Shown: positions 1-12,266 of the stretch, piece by piece
How the letters are laid out: each line of letters opens with the position of its first letter
Position numbering within the stretch: the first letter of the stretch is position 1
Origin: Cinnamomum chago
Lineage: Eukaryota > Streptophyta > Magnoliopsida > Laurales > Lauraceae
NCBI GenBank assembly: GCA_038049695.1
Contig: CP142453.1
Span: forward strand, 116,786,001 to 116,850,000
DNA length: 64,000 bases
Direction of reading: 5' to 3'
Notes under the pieces: generated by a model
The model's database searches: none
Told to the model about the DNA's origin: nothing
What the model saw: only the letters and a program-made list of their open reading frames with translations
Position numbers and translations under genes: made by a program

Positions 1-1020
1 CAGAGGTCGTCCTACTGTTGGTGTTGTTGCGTCGAAACACAAAGGAGCAAAAGAGAGATTCGCTAAAAATGCCTGTTATCATTGTTCATTATCATAAAAT
101 TGATTGATTACAAATGCTCCTCAGTACCTCTCAATCAATCCACTACTTTTCACTATTGAAATAATGTTCATTAGTGCGTGCCTGCCCTAAGTAAGGGGCA
201 TAATGTCATCTTTAATAAGGGTCTATCCAGCTGAGGATTAGTGGAATGAAATTATCCAACTGGCTAATTTCTTCTTGAGGTCAACGTCCACCCTCGCTTC
301 TAAGCGGTCATAATCGTAGTCGAGCCCATAAAACTATTGTTGTGCTGTTTCATATCACCAATTATTAGTTTTAGAATAAGTGGTAGCTCAATAGGGGGTA
401 AGATCCTACATTTCTCACAAAATTTGAGGTGAAAGCAGGTAGAAAAGAACTTTTCGGAAGAAATTGGTAAAGTTTTATTAATTAAACACACAAGCACAGC
501 CTCAATTTTCTGTCATATAAGAAAAAAACTTCATTGTAGGAATTCATATAATTGTTCAACCCAATGAAACTATAGGTAAAGCAGGTAAAAGAGTCACTTG
601 ACATTTGCAGTTAGAAAGGTCATACATAGTATTGGTGACTTTTTTTAAAAAGTGCTTTACTATTATGACCTTTTCATAAAACAACATTTAACCAATAAAA
701 TCATGATTTATTTCTAAAATATCACTAAATTTTATAGTAATTGGGTAATCACAATAAAACCATGAAAAACCAGTTGAGAAATGAAAGTGCTCTTTGTATT
801 CTAAAGAATGTGTATTTCAATGAGCCTTTTAGTATTTCAGAATGAGAATATTTATTATGCTTTTTATTTTCCCTTTTGGTTTTTATCCATAACTTAAGTG
901 GTAAGTTTTTTGTATCTACTCTTACCCAAAAAAAAAAAGGATTTTACCATAAAAATACTTTCCATGACCAACAGTATTAGTCATTATTCACTGATACATA
1001 TCAAAAAATTGGTTTTACCA
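1..1020. other. AT-rich intergenic stretch
   Basis: No convincing gene, domain or structured repeat was seen. The open frames here are short and have no recognisable protein similarity. Confidence 0.6.
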
Positions 1021-1192
1021 GAGGGGTAGCTCAGTTGGCCAATAACAATAGTTTGCACTCAGAGGTTGTAGGTTCAAATCTGCACTACCACAGTAGGACT
1101 ACGTGGGACTTTACCAAGTTTTCCTTTGGGCCTGGAGGAATTAGTTCAGCCCAAAGAATTGGAAACCATCCGATAGCACCAAAAAAAGAAAA
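1021..1192 (+). repeat. tRNA-derived SINE-like element
   Basis: The head resembles a tRNA gene with a polymerase III A box (TAGCTCAGTTGG at about 1027) and a B box (GGTTCAAATC at about 1071) roughly 44 bp apart. It is not a functional tRNA, because the arms do not pair well and no anticodon stem is evident. It is followed by an unrelated body and an A-rich end near 1180-1196, the usual build of a plant SINE. The ends are approximate and no TSD was confirmed. Confidence 0.45.
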
Positions 1193-1199
1193 ATACTCA

Positions 1200-2106
1200 A
1201 GACATAAAAGCCGCCTTGTGCTTCAATTGCACCATTTGTACATGTTTAAGGTCTAAAAAAATAGTGGTGAATCTTAGAATTAATTTATAATGGAATACAC
1301 ACAAACAAAAAAATATCATTCGAGAAGTTAACCGAGGTGAATTGAGAAGAACAAAAGAATTAGGGTGATAAATGACTGTATTAGTTGAGGCTCCAATACC
1401 CATAGAAGGCGACAACACAACCAATAGAGAAAAAGAATCAATGCAAAATCACATAAAATAGATTCTTGAAGATCCTATCTTTATAAAAAATAGTGACACA
1501 TTTGTTTCTCATTGCAAAGAATGACAGTGACTTCATCCCTATTGTGTCCACGGGCTTCCTAAACGCTATTATTATATGTATACATTTGTAGCATGTTTAT
1601 TTCTTTACTGCCGTTGGTGGGAGCCCAGGGTACAAAACTGTTGGTGGGAGAGCATGGGGTTTTAGACTTCGAGTGCATTGGTGATAATACTTTTCTAAAG
1701 AGTCATCTAGCAAGATTGCTCCACTCGAACTTTTTCAAGGCCTTAGTACTTGACTTGCAATTCTTGAATCTGAAAGTCACTAAAAATATTACACATCAAA
1801 TTAAATATATATGGGCTAATATGAGATTTTGCTTCAATGAGAATAAAAACTATTGTTGGATTCATCACATTTAAAATATATTAGGAACTTCAATAAGATA
1901 AAATCCATTCAATCTCATGGTAGGAAGCACTTTCATTGAAGTGAATTTTGATGAGTGCCTAAACAGAAGGAAAGGGAGAATGAGAAATAAATTTCGAAAC
2001 CAGAGTGATTAAACAGATCATTAGTTAAAATTTCTCATCCCCACGAACCAGTGCTCTTGTTCTAGGGATGTCAATGGATCCCCAATTACTAGGTTGACTA
2101 TAATAC
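1200..2106. other. intergenic, no gene seen
   Basis: AT-rich sequence with only short open frames and no recognisable protein or element termini. Confidence 0.5.
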
Positions 2107-2616
2107 TCGCCAACTAGGGGTGTAACGGTTCGGTTAACCGGTTAATTTGGGAAAACCGTTAACCGAACCGTAACCGCGGTTTTCTGTCTTTAAAAACTGT
2201 AACCGTAACCGTATCCACAAAAACCGTGAAAAACCGTAACCGCGGTTAACCGTGTTAAACGGTTCAGTTACGGTTAATAACCGTGGAATGACTTCCTCAC
2301 ATAATGGGATAAATTTGAATGATTGAAGGTAAAATGACACATAAAGAGCAATTAAATAAGGTAAGAAATATTTCATTCAACTCCCTTATTTTTTTCTTTT
2401 ATTTGTAAACGATACGGTTAACCGCATATGGTTAACCGAACCGTATGATAAGGTTCGGTTCGGTTAATAACCGTAACCGAACCGAACCGTGCGGTTTTTT
2501 GATTTCATTAACCGTAACCGTAACCGAACCGTGAAATACGGTTATTAACCGCGGTTCGGTTCGGTTCGGTTCGGTTAGACGGTTTTCCGGTTTTTTTTTA
2601 CACCCCTATCGCCAAC
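2107..2616. mobile_element. hAT-like non-autonomous element with 8-bp TSD
   Basis: The element proper is 2115-2608 (494 bp). It starts TAGGGGTGTAA and ends in the complement, TTACACCCCTA. It is flanked on both sides by the identical 8-bp TCGCCAAC (2107-2114 and 2609-2616). An 8-bp duplication is typical of the hAT superfamily. The interior is an unusual low-complexity array of AACCG/CGGTT words in both orientations, able to fold extensively. It encodes no transposase. Confidence 0.8.
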
Positions 2617-4964
2617 TATAATATCCAGACTATGAACCCTCCTTTCATACGAGATTGATAATTGCGTCTAGTCTAGGCCCACATTCACAGTTTGGGCCCG
2701 ATTGATGAAGTCTTGACTCCAAACCTAAGTGCTCCTATTCGGATGTTTTGCACCATGCGAGACAACCAGTGGGGCCCACCTTGAATCCTTTATTACTCCT
2801 CCGAATATCATGGGTCCCATGGGTTTTAGATTGATCCAAATGTGACTCATCGTTGAACTCAAATGATGCATTTCAAAACCGTTACATTGAGGGCCACATC
2901 TAAAAGGGTTTTGAGGATGAGCAAATGGATCCACCTTACCCATGATTGGTGGGGTCTCAAGTGGGCCCCACCACACAGGGGGAGGGCCCTTATATATATA
3001 TATTAAATATAGATAATGTTTTCATAAGATGCAGATAATCGGGCTCGTACGGCCCACCAATTGCCCCCATCTGATTTGGCATTCATCAAGACTTTGAGTC
3101 TTGAATTTTTAAATTCGGTCAAACCCATTCGAGTTTTTAGACATTGGTTTTGGTATGCCAGATTTCATTCATCTCAATCTTTACATCTGAGATTTGGTAA
3201 ACCCCTATCCAAGCACAATCCTTTTCATCCTCTACCCCTTCTCATGTTGGCCACATTGGGCTCTTGCCCATCAAGCTTACGCTCGATGTTTCTCAAAAAA
3301 TCTAACCTCACATATTTGGGGCTTAGGGTTTATTTGTGTAACATCGTGGAAGAGGAACCATGGAAATGCAAGCCGGATGGAGAGGTCAGACTCATGTTTC
3401 TTAAGTAAACAAACCGACCATTAAAGGAATTTCACGTGTAACTGCCTATATTTTAGACAATTACAAATGACAGCTTTATTCTTGTTTTTACAACTAACAA
3501 TATCTACTAATCTTAAAATCTTACTCAACTACTTTAATAAGAGCATTGAGAGGACAATTTTTGACCGCTGAAGAAATTTGACATATTATGATGAAAGGAC
3601 AAAATTCTCTTCAAAGTAACTCGTTCTAGACAAAATTAAGAGAGTTAATCATGGTTAGAGCTTAATAACCTCGTCACGTTATCATCTCGAATTAGTCTAA
3701 ATCAAGTTATATCAAAGTGGGTTTTCATCATTTTTTTGACAAAATTCAACTAATCTCATCAATCAATCGATAATCAAGCTAACAATCAAGACAGTTGACT
3801 AAGACTTTTATTTTGCTAGAGATGGTTATTCGTCAAAATAAAGAGGCAACTAGTTATTTATAATTATAGAAAAATACACCATTATATTTAAAATTTACCT
3901 CTCAGAAATTCAGTAACAGTTAATGGGAAAGTCTTCGAATCATTTGGTTATTCGTGACTTTGTTAATCTGGAGATTAACATATAGAAACCGGTTTATCAC
4001 TTATTAACGCAAATTTGAATACCTCTAGCATTTAAACAAACATAAATGCACATCTGATTTTATGATAAACACTATATTTTTGTGAAGCCTTGATCAAACG
4101 GCTATCCTTTAATTGGGGATTTATTTATCGCACTCCTCTTCTCTTAAAGACGTGATTGAGCAATGAGGAGATAGATTCTGCGAATTGAGGAGCCATAACC
4201 CCTAAAACTCTTTATACTTATGATTTTCATTAACAATTCCATTTCCAACAGCTATTCAATAGGTTTAGGAAACTCTCATGTATTTAACTAATAAGAATTC
4301 TCATTTGATTAGCGTTTTCATTTAATACCGAAGATATGATTTATATGAACTTAAGAATATGATTTATATGAACTCTCATTTCGTTTTGAGTCGCTTGATT
4401 TTCCTTTTAGTCCTGGAGAATTGAATTTAGTAGCTCATATTTTTGCTAAAAGTATATACTGTAGAGCTGTTGGGTCTTTTGTACCTATGTACCCTCCCTA
4501 TGTCTCTTCCTTGTTACTTTTGCTTTGTATTGCTCGTCCTTTATGGTTATTCTACTTTACAAACAGAAAAAAACAGTATGAGATTCTTTTTAATTGCCTT
4601 TGGTCATCCAAGTGGGCTCCACAACCGACGTCTCGTGATGTGGACCCCATTCCCTTAAAGTCTAACAAACATTTGTCCATGCATGGGAATCTCAGATGCA
4701 GCATGAGACATTTACTTTTGTACAACATCGGAGAAGACTATTCTCACTCTACATCAGTTACAACTAACAGGGGAGCATCCCCTCTAATGACTAACCAAAT
4801 TCTCATTTAGTGAGTTTGTAGCGCCTGTTTGATGGTAGAGAAATGAAAATGAGAGAATTTCCCAAAGTTTTTTTTTTTTTTTTTTCTTTTTCTTCTTCTG
4901 CTGACGAGGGTATTTCACATCTTTGAGAGCTAACTATTTCCCAAACACATAAAGTCCCTGCCTC
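2617..4964. other. intergenic with scattered repeat debris
   Basis: No gene is supported. The part at 2640-3060 is GC-richer and contains the word gtgggccccacc, which recurs in TE modules elsewhere in the window. A short TA run lies near 2991-3003. The open frames at 3061-3408 and 4421-4810 show no recognisable domain or exon structure. Confidence 0.5.
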
Positions 4965-5098
4965 CCCCACGCACCGGGTAAGTCAAGCTTTTGCCTGGGC
5001 AAATGGCCCCAGAGAGCACGAGTTTGAAAACACAACTTCTAACTTTTGGTCCTGATCCTAGCCAACTGCGCTACCTTTCGAGGTCATGAGTTCCCACT
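4965..5098 (-). repeat. possible SINE-like tRNA-derived repeat
   Basis: Read on the minus strand there is an A-box match (TAGCGCAGTTGG, about 5080-5065) and a weaker B-box-like segment (TTTTCAAACTCG). It cannot form a tRNA. It may be a degraded SINE of a different family from the other copies in the window. Confidence 0.3.
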
Positions 5099-5652
5099 AG
5101 TTGGAGAGATGGGGAGAAAATTAAGGGCAGACAATCTGTATAGAAGAACCATGATTTTTCTCTAGCAGTGATTCTCCAATGGTTTAGATTTGAATTTAGA
5201 AAATCAATTTAAAGCCATTTCTTAATAAGAAAACTAATTAATATAAAATTAAATTGACATTCTTACTAATAAAAAAACTCAGTTACACCATAGAAAAGTG
5301 TTTTCTACATTACATTGAGGAGAAAAGTGTTTTCTACAACTAGCAAAACCCTATGCTATGCACGGACCACAGAACCATTAAAAGCACAGACTAAGATGTA
5401 TTATTTTTATTAAATAATTTATTTAGTAAACTGTTTAGTCATTTCTTTATTGTTATTTTGATTTTTATGAGTTTTTCCAGATGTTTTATTATTTACGTAA
5501 GGTATAAATGGAGCTTGCTGAAACTCGGGCAGGTGTAAGAAAATTAAATGAAAGACACATTAAAAATAAAACAACATAGTAAGTGAGAGTAAATATAATT
5601 TTAATAACATGAGGTTCACAATATAAACATTCGTATGAATTTTACAAAACTT

Positions 5653-5893
5653 GGGGCCCACTGATGATTATCAATGGGGCCGTTTTTATGTGGGCCGTTT
5701 TCAGCTACCACAAATGTAAAACCTGGATATTGATGGTTAGTGGAATTTGTGTTGAGTAAGCGGGAGATGTTTCAATGATAAACCTCTTGTGAGGCTCACT
5801 GATCCAAATCATTCAAATCTTCCTACACCTTATGGATAGGCTGTGGCCCAACTTGGATCCTAAACAGAGATAATATAGACACTTAGATTTGGC
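5653..5893. repeat. dispersed module, copy A
   Basis: About 240 bp beginning ggggcccactgatgatta. It recurs as copy B at 6484-6725 in the same orientation with high but imperfect identity, and its second half recurs a third time at about 6357-6445. No coding capacity was seen. It is probably TE-derived, because related gggcccacc words occur inside the hAT element at 10,457. Confidence 0.7.
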
Positions 5894-6356
5894 CACCCAC
5901 TATCCAATCCAATAAAATTTATAGAGAATATTTACAACAGCCACATAAAATATAAGCTTCCATTTTTCCACAATAGAAATGTGTGGGGGCGCACACATTT
6001 CTATGTAGGTTTAAGGAAACCATAATGGAGAGATTTAGGGTGAAGAGATTAGATCTTAGATGAGGATTTGATCAGTATGCTAGAAATGGAAAAGATGAAA
6101 TGGCATTGAGATAATTCGTCATTAAGATAGGATTAAAACTAATCCAAAAATTTAGGATAGGATGGGAGCAAGTGTGCCCAGGCTTTTTTTCTCAACTCCA
6201 TTAGATTATCTCATCCCCTAATCCATTCCTCAAAGATTAATGTTTTTGGAGAAGATAAGTATAGAAGAGAGATTTTAGGGGATGGAAATCAATTTAAATG
6301 GAAAGTAGGAAGGAAGAAAGTTGAGGTGGCGTTTTTGGAGCGTGGCAACACCATCT

Positions 6357-6445
6357 CACCTGTGGGGCGCACTGTTCCAATTCATTCAAATCTGCCTATA
6401 CCTTATGGATAGGTTGTGGCCCAACTTGGACATATAAATCAGAGT
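6357..6445. repeat. partial third copy of the 5.6/6.5-kb module
   Basis: It matches the second half of copy A, from the segment around tgtggggcgcactg to ttgtggcccaacttgga. It stands immediately upstream of copy B in the same orientation. Confidence 0.6.
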
Positions 6446-6483
6446 TAACTGGATCAAAAACTGGGGCCCACTAATGTCAAACA

Positions 6484-6725
6484 TGGGGCCCATTGATGAT
6501 AATCAATGGGGCCGTTTTTATGTGGGCCATTTTCTGCTACCACAAATGTAAAACCTGGCTATAGATGGTTAGTGGAATTTGTGTTGAGTAAGCGGGAGAT
6601 GTTTCAATGATAAACCTCTTGTGGGGCCACTGATCCAATTCATTCAAATCTTCTTACACCTTATGAATAGGCTGTGGCCCACTTGGATCCTAAACAGTGT
6701 TAATATAGACGGTTGGATTTGGCCA
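6484..6725. repeat. dispersed module, copy B
   Basis: Direct repeat of 5653-5893. It differs by scattered substitutions and small indels, so the duplication is not recent. Confidence 0.7.
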
Positions 6726-8559
6726 AACTAAGTTCTGGCCGTTAGATTTTTAGGACCCTTAAAATCTATTGGCACCATCATTTATTAGGGATGGGGTCCA
6801 TGTTGCTCAAACCTTGTCAACAATTGACTCAATGAGATTTTCCCACCCATCCTTGAACGTTGATGGTTGGTGGTCCTAGATGGCCCTACAACAGAGTTCA
6901 AAGGCGCTCCGGTCTGCACAATTGGACAAATCCACTCACACACACCAGGCTCTATTCAATTAGCATAGATTCAAATTCTACGCTATTGCTGATATTTACA
7001 TGATCATATAATCATAATCGTTATTATGATTATTCAACCATTATTTGGTCAATGGTAATTATAAGAGTCATAGCTCTCTTCTTCTTCCTCTCTAGTGGAG
7101 TTGCAGGCTGACCTCTTAGAGTGTCCCTCTTCTTCTTCCTCGCGGCTGGAGCTGAACTCAGCCATCTTCTTCTTCCTTTCTTCTTCTTCTCTTTCTCTTC
7201 GTAGAGGACCTAATTTTTTTTTCCGAAGGTTTTGTTGAGGAAGTTATGCATAGGTTAGTAGAGGGACATGTGGCCTGATGAAGCAGGACATGTGTCTTCA
7301 TGTGAAGAAGAACAGATGTCAACATACCAAGGGAGACTACATTCCCTTAGTATAATAGATAGCTGCTTCTTGTAAAAGTTGGTTACAAGAAGAATTCAAA
7401 AAGCGAAAAATACATTTCACTGGAGAAAAAAAAAATCTCTCCTCCCTACTTCTCTCTACATCCAAACGGGTATATAGTTGCATGCTCATTGTGGGCTATT
7501 AGCTACATTTTAAGCCCACCTAATGCTCTAATATTTTGGGCCCAGACTTACTTATAGTAGGGCTCATATTTTCAACACTTAAAGGCACTGAAGACAGAAC
7601 ATACAGTGCTATAACTGGACCAGGTTCAATTATCCTGAGCGTGAGCAAGCTCAGTCTTTTTGTTAACCAGAACAGATATTCTTTGATAGGCCCAACCTTA
7701 GGGCACTAAAATCAGGCTCTAACCTCTTGAGTTAATCAAGGGCCTAGCACGTGTTTTGGACGGATAGGTAGAGCTGACTTTCTGTGGCTCTAGTTAGATA
7801 TGACTAGCAGTGTTCATGGGCTGCGTCATCCCCAGCTTGACCATACACTCGGCATGCAAATTCCTGGATATGGGCTGTGATTTTAAGCCCCTTTAGCTGA
7901 TGAAGGGCCCAATTGCTGGCCATGATATTAAAATGGGACGGGAATGGGCTTATTATATATGCCCAGATCGAGAATTTAGGATAAGCTGTGTAAAGATTTT
8001 GCAAATGTCTTGGCCTGGGCCAGACTTTGAGGATGACACACATGGCTATGGGCCCAAATATTAGGTCGAATAACTAAACGAGTGAAGCTTGAACAAGATT
8101 CAGACGGCTTTACTCAGCACAAAAACACTTATAGAGATTATAAGGCGGTAGTCCATTCAATGTTGGGCCTCAGGCTTAATCCCTCACCCTGCTCACATGC
8201 CAATACTCCAAATGTGGGATGGGCTCACCACAGGCCCAGGCTGGCCTTTCACTTATTCATTTGCTCGTGGCATTCTGGAGCTTCAATTCAGACCATCGTA
8301 ATGTGGGGGGTCTACTTGGGAACGATCCAGATACTGTCGGATGTATACTGTTTTGACTCAGAATCGGAACATCAGAACCCAAAATAAAAAAACCGAATGG
8401 GTTGGACCCAACCCACATTAACCATGGCCAATTGGGCGGCAGTAGTTAACACCCATATATAACATTTCAATTTTTGTTTAATATTCATCAGCCTCTCTGT
8501 GCCAATATCATCGGAGCCTTGTACCTCAAATATGAAATGATGACATGCTGTCCTCAACA
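6726..8559. other. intergenic, no gene seen
   Basis: Contains a CT-rich tract with repeated cttcttctt (about 7077-7200). The open frames are short and unconvincing. Confidence 0.5.
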
Positions 8560-8942
8560 TGATGCCAATATCAGTTACCGGTTGGGTTTTGTCTTGTATT
8601 TCAGTTTAGGTGGGTCGGCTCGTCTGGATTGGTCAAAACCGAGGATTAGGGTTAAGGGTGTTTTGGTAATTGTAATAGGATTTTCTTGGGGATGAGAAAG
8701 ACTTTATTGGAGGCCAAGAAAGCGGGGATTATATATATCACGTACTCTATAACCCTACCTCTTGGGGTTGAGATAGAAGAACGACAGATGATCTTTCTTT
8801 TCCACATGGAAGTAGGCAATCTTGCCGAACTACGTAAAATCATTGTGTTCATGTGTGTGATGCTTGATGGCTGGTGTGTTTGTGTTCATCGTGGCTGGTA
8901 TTTTCTGTTGTACTACTCTTTCTAACAAGTAGTATCAGAGCA
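8560..8942 (+). mobile_element. LTR-retrotransposon scar: LTR end plus primer-binding site
   Basis: The segment ends in TCTAACA (about 8927) and is followed within 3 bp by TAGTATCAGAGC (8930-8941). That is one base off the classic plant LTR-element primer-binding site TGGTATCAGAGC, complementary to initiator tRNA-Met. A TATA-like stretch near 8730 would fit the LTR promoter. No gag or pol remains downstream and the 5' limit is a guess. Confidence 0.55.
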
Positions 8943-9869
8943 ACTAAGTCTTTGATTTATTTCTTATGGAAAATTGTTACCTACAAGCAAACCACATATT
9001 GTGCTAATGGGGTCCAACTCAGGGCCCATATGCATCCATATCATTGGAAGTACGATAGATGGAAAAGTATCTTTACGAATAACGTAATAAGAGTCATGTG
9101 AAATATCAATCCAATCAAATTATCTTAATTCTTAATTTAATAACATAAGAAGTTTAACAATCTTTTAACTGTAAAATTATTTTTTCTTTTCAAATTCGAT
9201 CCAATGATTAATAAAGATTTAATGAACATAAAATTGACTCGGGGTGATCAGAGTGTGAAAAGGTTTAATGAGCTGCACTAACTAAACGTGGCAATCCAGT
9301 AGGCCACTCATAAAAGAAGATTCTCCATCTGTAATATATAGTTACCTATTACTTATCACAATATGCTAAATATTTTCCCTAAATTTAATTTCAAATAAGG
9401 TGGGATAGCTATCAAATTGATGGGGCAGAAAATATAATTGTGTATTTCACAGATAATCTACAGAAAGAAGAATAAAAATTGGTTTTCTAATTTCTTGTCA
9501 AATATGAGGACAGGTTCCAAGCTGCATTCGATATTATATCAGAGGCTGCAATGCACTCGAACAAGCTCCTGTTCAATTCTGATTCCAAGACAATGTAATG
9601 TGTCCTTGTCAATCCACAAGACTCTCTCAATGGAAGGAAGCATAAGTTCTCTCTCTTTCTGCAAGATAATCAGAAATAATGGTCAGGAGAAGACCCAAGT
9701 GTTTGCATATTTGCAGATGGGACGCGTGCCACGATTATTAAAAAAAGTCACATCACAAACATCATCTTACACGAGTGCGGATTTTCTGAGGCCTTTGACC
9801 TCAGGGACAGTTGCCATCTCACACGCATATCCTGATTCGGGCAAAACATCACAATGTGCCCACCGGTTA
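8943..9869. other. intergenic, no gene seen
   Basis: AT-rich sequence with no recognisable coding sequence or element ends. Confidence 0.5.
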
Positions 9870-10004
9870 AAATTTGACCAGCGGTGCTATGCACCCCGGG
9901 GTGCCTGGGATCCGTTGGATCCCAGAGTGTTGGATCCCAGGCACCCCGGGTCCGTCCGGGGTCTGGATCCCGGGGTGCGTAGACTTTTTTCAAATTTGAC
10001 CAGC
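9870..10004. mobile_element. small GC-rich palindromic element between direct repeats
   Basis: A 109-bp GC-rich insert (9883-9991) sits between identical 13-bp copies of AAATTTGACCAGC (9870-9882 and 9992-10004). It is built of inverted blocks: CTATGCACCCCGGG on the left, CCCGGGGTGCGTAG on the right, and several GGATCC words between. Its right end, read outward, is AAAAAAGTCTACGCACC, close to the AAAAAGTCTATGCACC terminus of the large MULE that starts 10 bp further on. A short relative sharing its terminus is therefore likely. A 13-bp duplication is not typical of MULEs, so the mechanism is unclear. Confidence 0.5.
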
Positions 10005-10456
10005 TCAAAATAAACAAAAAGTCTATGCACCTTGACTTGAGATCCCGATCCGACGTGGTCAGACTTTTTGGTGGTCCAGCTGGACTCCAGCTGGACCACA
10101 CTTTGAGCCAAACAAAAAGGAGAGAAAGAATGGGCGTCATTATTGTTCGTTGTAGTCTGCTGCCCGCCTGTTTTTGAAAGAAGAAAACGCAGCTGAGTGG
10201 AGAAAGGGGAAAACGCAGAGCAAATCTTCCCATCTCCTCAACGATCGACCCAACCTCTCTGCAAATCTCCAGAGCTACTTTCTCTCTCTCAATCTCATCT
10301 CGTTGACACTGCTGCAGCTCTCTCTCTCTCTTTCTCCATCAAACAGGTATGTATTCTGTATGGAATGCAGTGTTCTTCTTCTTCTTCCTCCTCCTTCCTC
10401 CTATTTGATCCTTCCTTCCTACCTTTTCAGCTCTTTTGAAACTGTCTTCTTTCAAG

Positions 10457-11042
10457 CAGGGCCGGCCCTGGGCAAGGGCTGTAAGTGCCCTTGCCCCGGG
10501 CCCATTTTTTGAGGGGGCCCAAAATCCCTAAAATCCCTTCTACTTTTTTTTTTTTTTTTTTTTTCAATCATTTGGTGAGGGCAGGGCTCATCCAATGGAT
10601 TCCATCGTCCTGGGCATCAATAGACTCATCATCAAATCATCTGAGAGTGCTTATTGCATCACTTATTTGAGCATCCATCAGAGGGGCCCACCAATGATAT
10701 TTTATATTTGATGGCTGAAATTCTGGGAAAATCTGGTCTAGTGTTGGGATGATTTAGGGCTTTTTTTTTTACAAATAGATCAAGCCTTCAGTCCTACACC
10801 CGTTCTTCTCATTTGTTAGTGGGGCCCACCAATGATTTTTAATTCCCTATATATGATGCTTAAATTCTGGTCTGAGTTTTCTTTCTTCTCTTTTTTTTCA
10901 AATAGTTATACTTGGGCATCATCAACCCATTACCAATTTTTCACATCAGTGGGACCCACCAATGATATTATCATATATGATGGCTGAAGAGACCTAACTT
11001 TTACTCTTGCCCTGGGCCCTGAAAAATTCAGGACCGACCCTG
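10457..11042. mobile_element. hAT-type non-autonomous element nested in the MULE arm
   Basis: The 586-bp insert has termini CAGGGCCGGCCCTG and CAGGACCGACCCTG. Perfect 8-bp CTTTCAAG copies flank it (10,449-10,456 and 11,043-11,050). The matching place in the right arm (about 14,230-14,242) has only one copy of that octamer and no insert, so it is the empty site. Inside are three diverged units each containing ACCCACCAATGAT (about 10,685, 10,823 and 10,953). It has no coding capacity. Confidence 0.88.
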
Positions 11043-11496
11043 CTTTCAAGCTTTGCGTGAATATTCTGTTATGGGGTCTTTTTTCTTTCTTGATTTCGAT
11101 CTATTGGTATTTTTGTTGATTCCATTTCCTTATATTCCTTTGATGGTGTAGTGTTCTGATCTATGATATTCATCTGGGTTTGTCTTCTTTTACATTGATT
11201 GAGTGAAGATGCTTGAAAACTTTTTTTTTTTTCCTTTGGTAACTGGTGATTGTGCATTTTGGGTGTTTTCAGTTAAGTGTTTCTGAGTTATTGGAACCCA
11301 GGTCACATGGATGGGGTAATTTGACTGGCTGAAATTTTCATGTGCCCCTTTCATGTACCTCCCACGCAAATTTTCATCGCACTGTTACAGCATTAAAATT
11401 TCTGGTCATTTTGCTCTGGCAGAGTCTCCTCTCTGAGACCCATTTTGAATTGACTCAGGATAATCCTGATGAGAGTAATCCTCACTAGAGTTTTAC

Positions 11497-11689
11497 CTGT
11501 AGAATAGTCAATCACAACAAATGCCCATTTTCCATTTGAAGCCAATTCCAGCATTTTTTGGTTCCAGCCACTGAAAGTGGTGAGGCTTCCCAAAAAATCT
11601 GTGGTAAGTCCAATGGCTAGCAGGTCTGAGAAACGGCTTATGTCGCCTTTATAAATGATGCCTAACCACCCCATCAAGAAAGATCCAAC
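11497..11689 (-). pseudogene. captured fluoride exporter (CrcB/FEX) exon, left-arm copy
   Basis: One 193-bp exon of a plant FEX-type fluoride channel, with an AG acceptor and a GT donor still at its edges. The protein segment contains the CrcB pore motif LGSLTTFSGWNQKML, preceded by GWLGIIYKGDISRFSD. The rest of the FEX gene is absent, so it cannot make a channel. It differs from the right-arm copy by at least one residue (Asp for Gly in the VVIxYSTG segment). Family assignment rests on recalled FEX motifs, not on a database search. Confidence 0.75.
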
Positions 11690-12266
11690 CTATGTAAAAA
11701 TATGTGTAATATAATCATTACCCCGATTGGCAGAACAATGAGTTAATAACACAAATAAATAGTCAAGAGCAATTTATACAATCAGTCATGAGGTAGTCAT
11801 ATGCATCATTCTCATTTTTTAATGCCTAAGGGCCACTTCTAGATACTGAAATGCAGAGGCATTTGCAACACTTGGATCCTTTAAAAACAAAGGAAGTACA
11901 AAAATGATACTTCTGATCCGAACTCTGTAAAAACTATATAAAAAGCCAATTGTCCGCAAACCCAAGCTGTAGATATTGTTGGGATATATTTCATCAGAAG
12001 TTATAGTGGGCTCTAGAATTTGGGATTTAAAAGATGCACCATACCCGATCCTTTTGCAATCGCCAACAATACCTATACATTGATATTGTTATAAAAAAAA
12101 AAAAAAAAACCATACACTGATATGCGATGAACCCCATTATGTTGGATAGGGAACTGAGTTATCCATTTAATTCCCGATATCATATAATTCCAGCAAGAGT
12201 TACACAAGTTATTACTGAATTCTGAATAGGAATTAGGTTGGCGACTTAGGTTGATTTTGGTAATTT

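Larger units (their letters stand above)
10015..12266 (+). repeat. left arm of the palindromic MULE
   Basis: Inverted copy of 13,015-14,694. Removing the 594 bp due to the nested hAT insertion and its TSD leaves 1,658 bp, against 1,680 bp in the right arm; the right arm has a small tandem duplication near its outer end. About 10,170-10,346 looks like a captured 5' leader (CT-rich, ending in CAAACAG then a GTATGT donor-like site) followed by intron-like sequence. Confidence 0.85.

Noticed and set aside
1021-1092. Possible functional tRNA gene
   Set aside because: A and B boxes are present, but the acceptor and anticodon stems do not pair, so SINE-like debris is a better reading.
9438-10013. 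191-codon open frame on the plus strand
   Set aside because: No recognisable domain; it runs through a small transposon-like GC palindrome at its 3' end and overlaps an open frame on the opposite strand.
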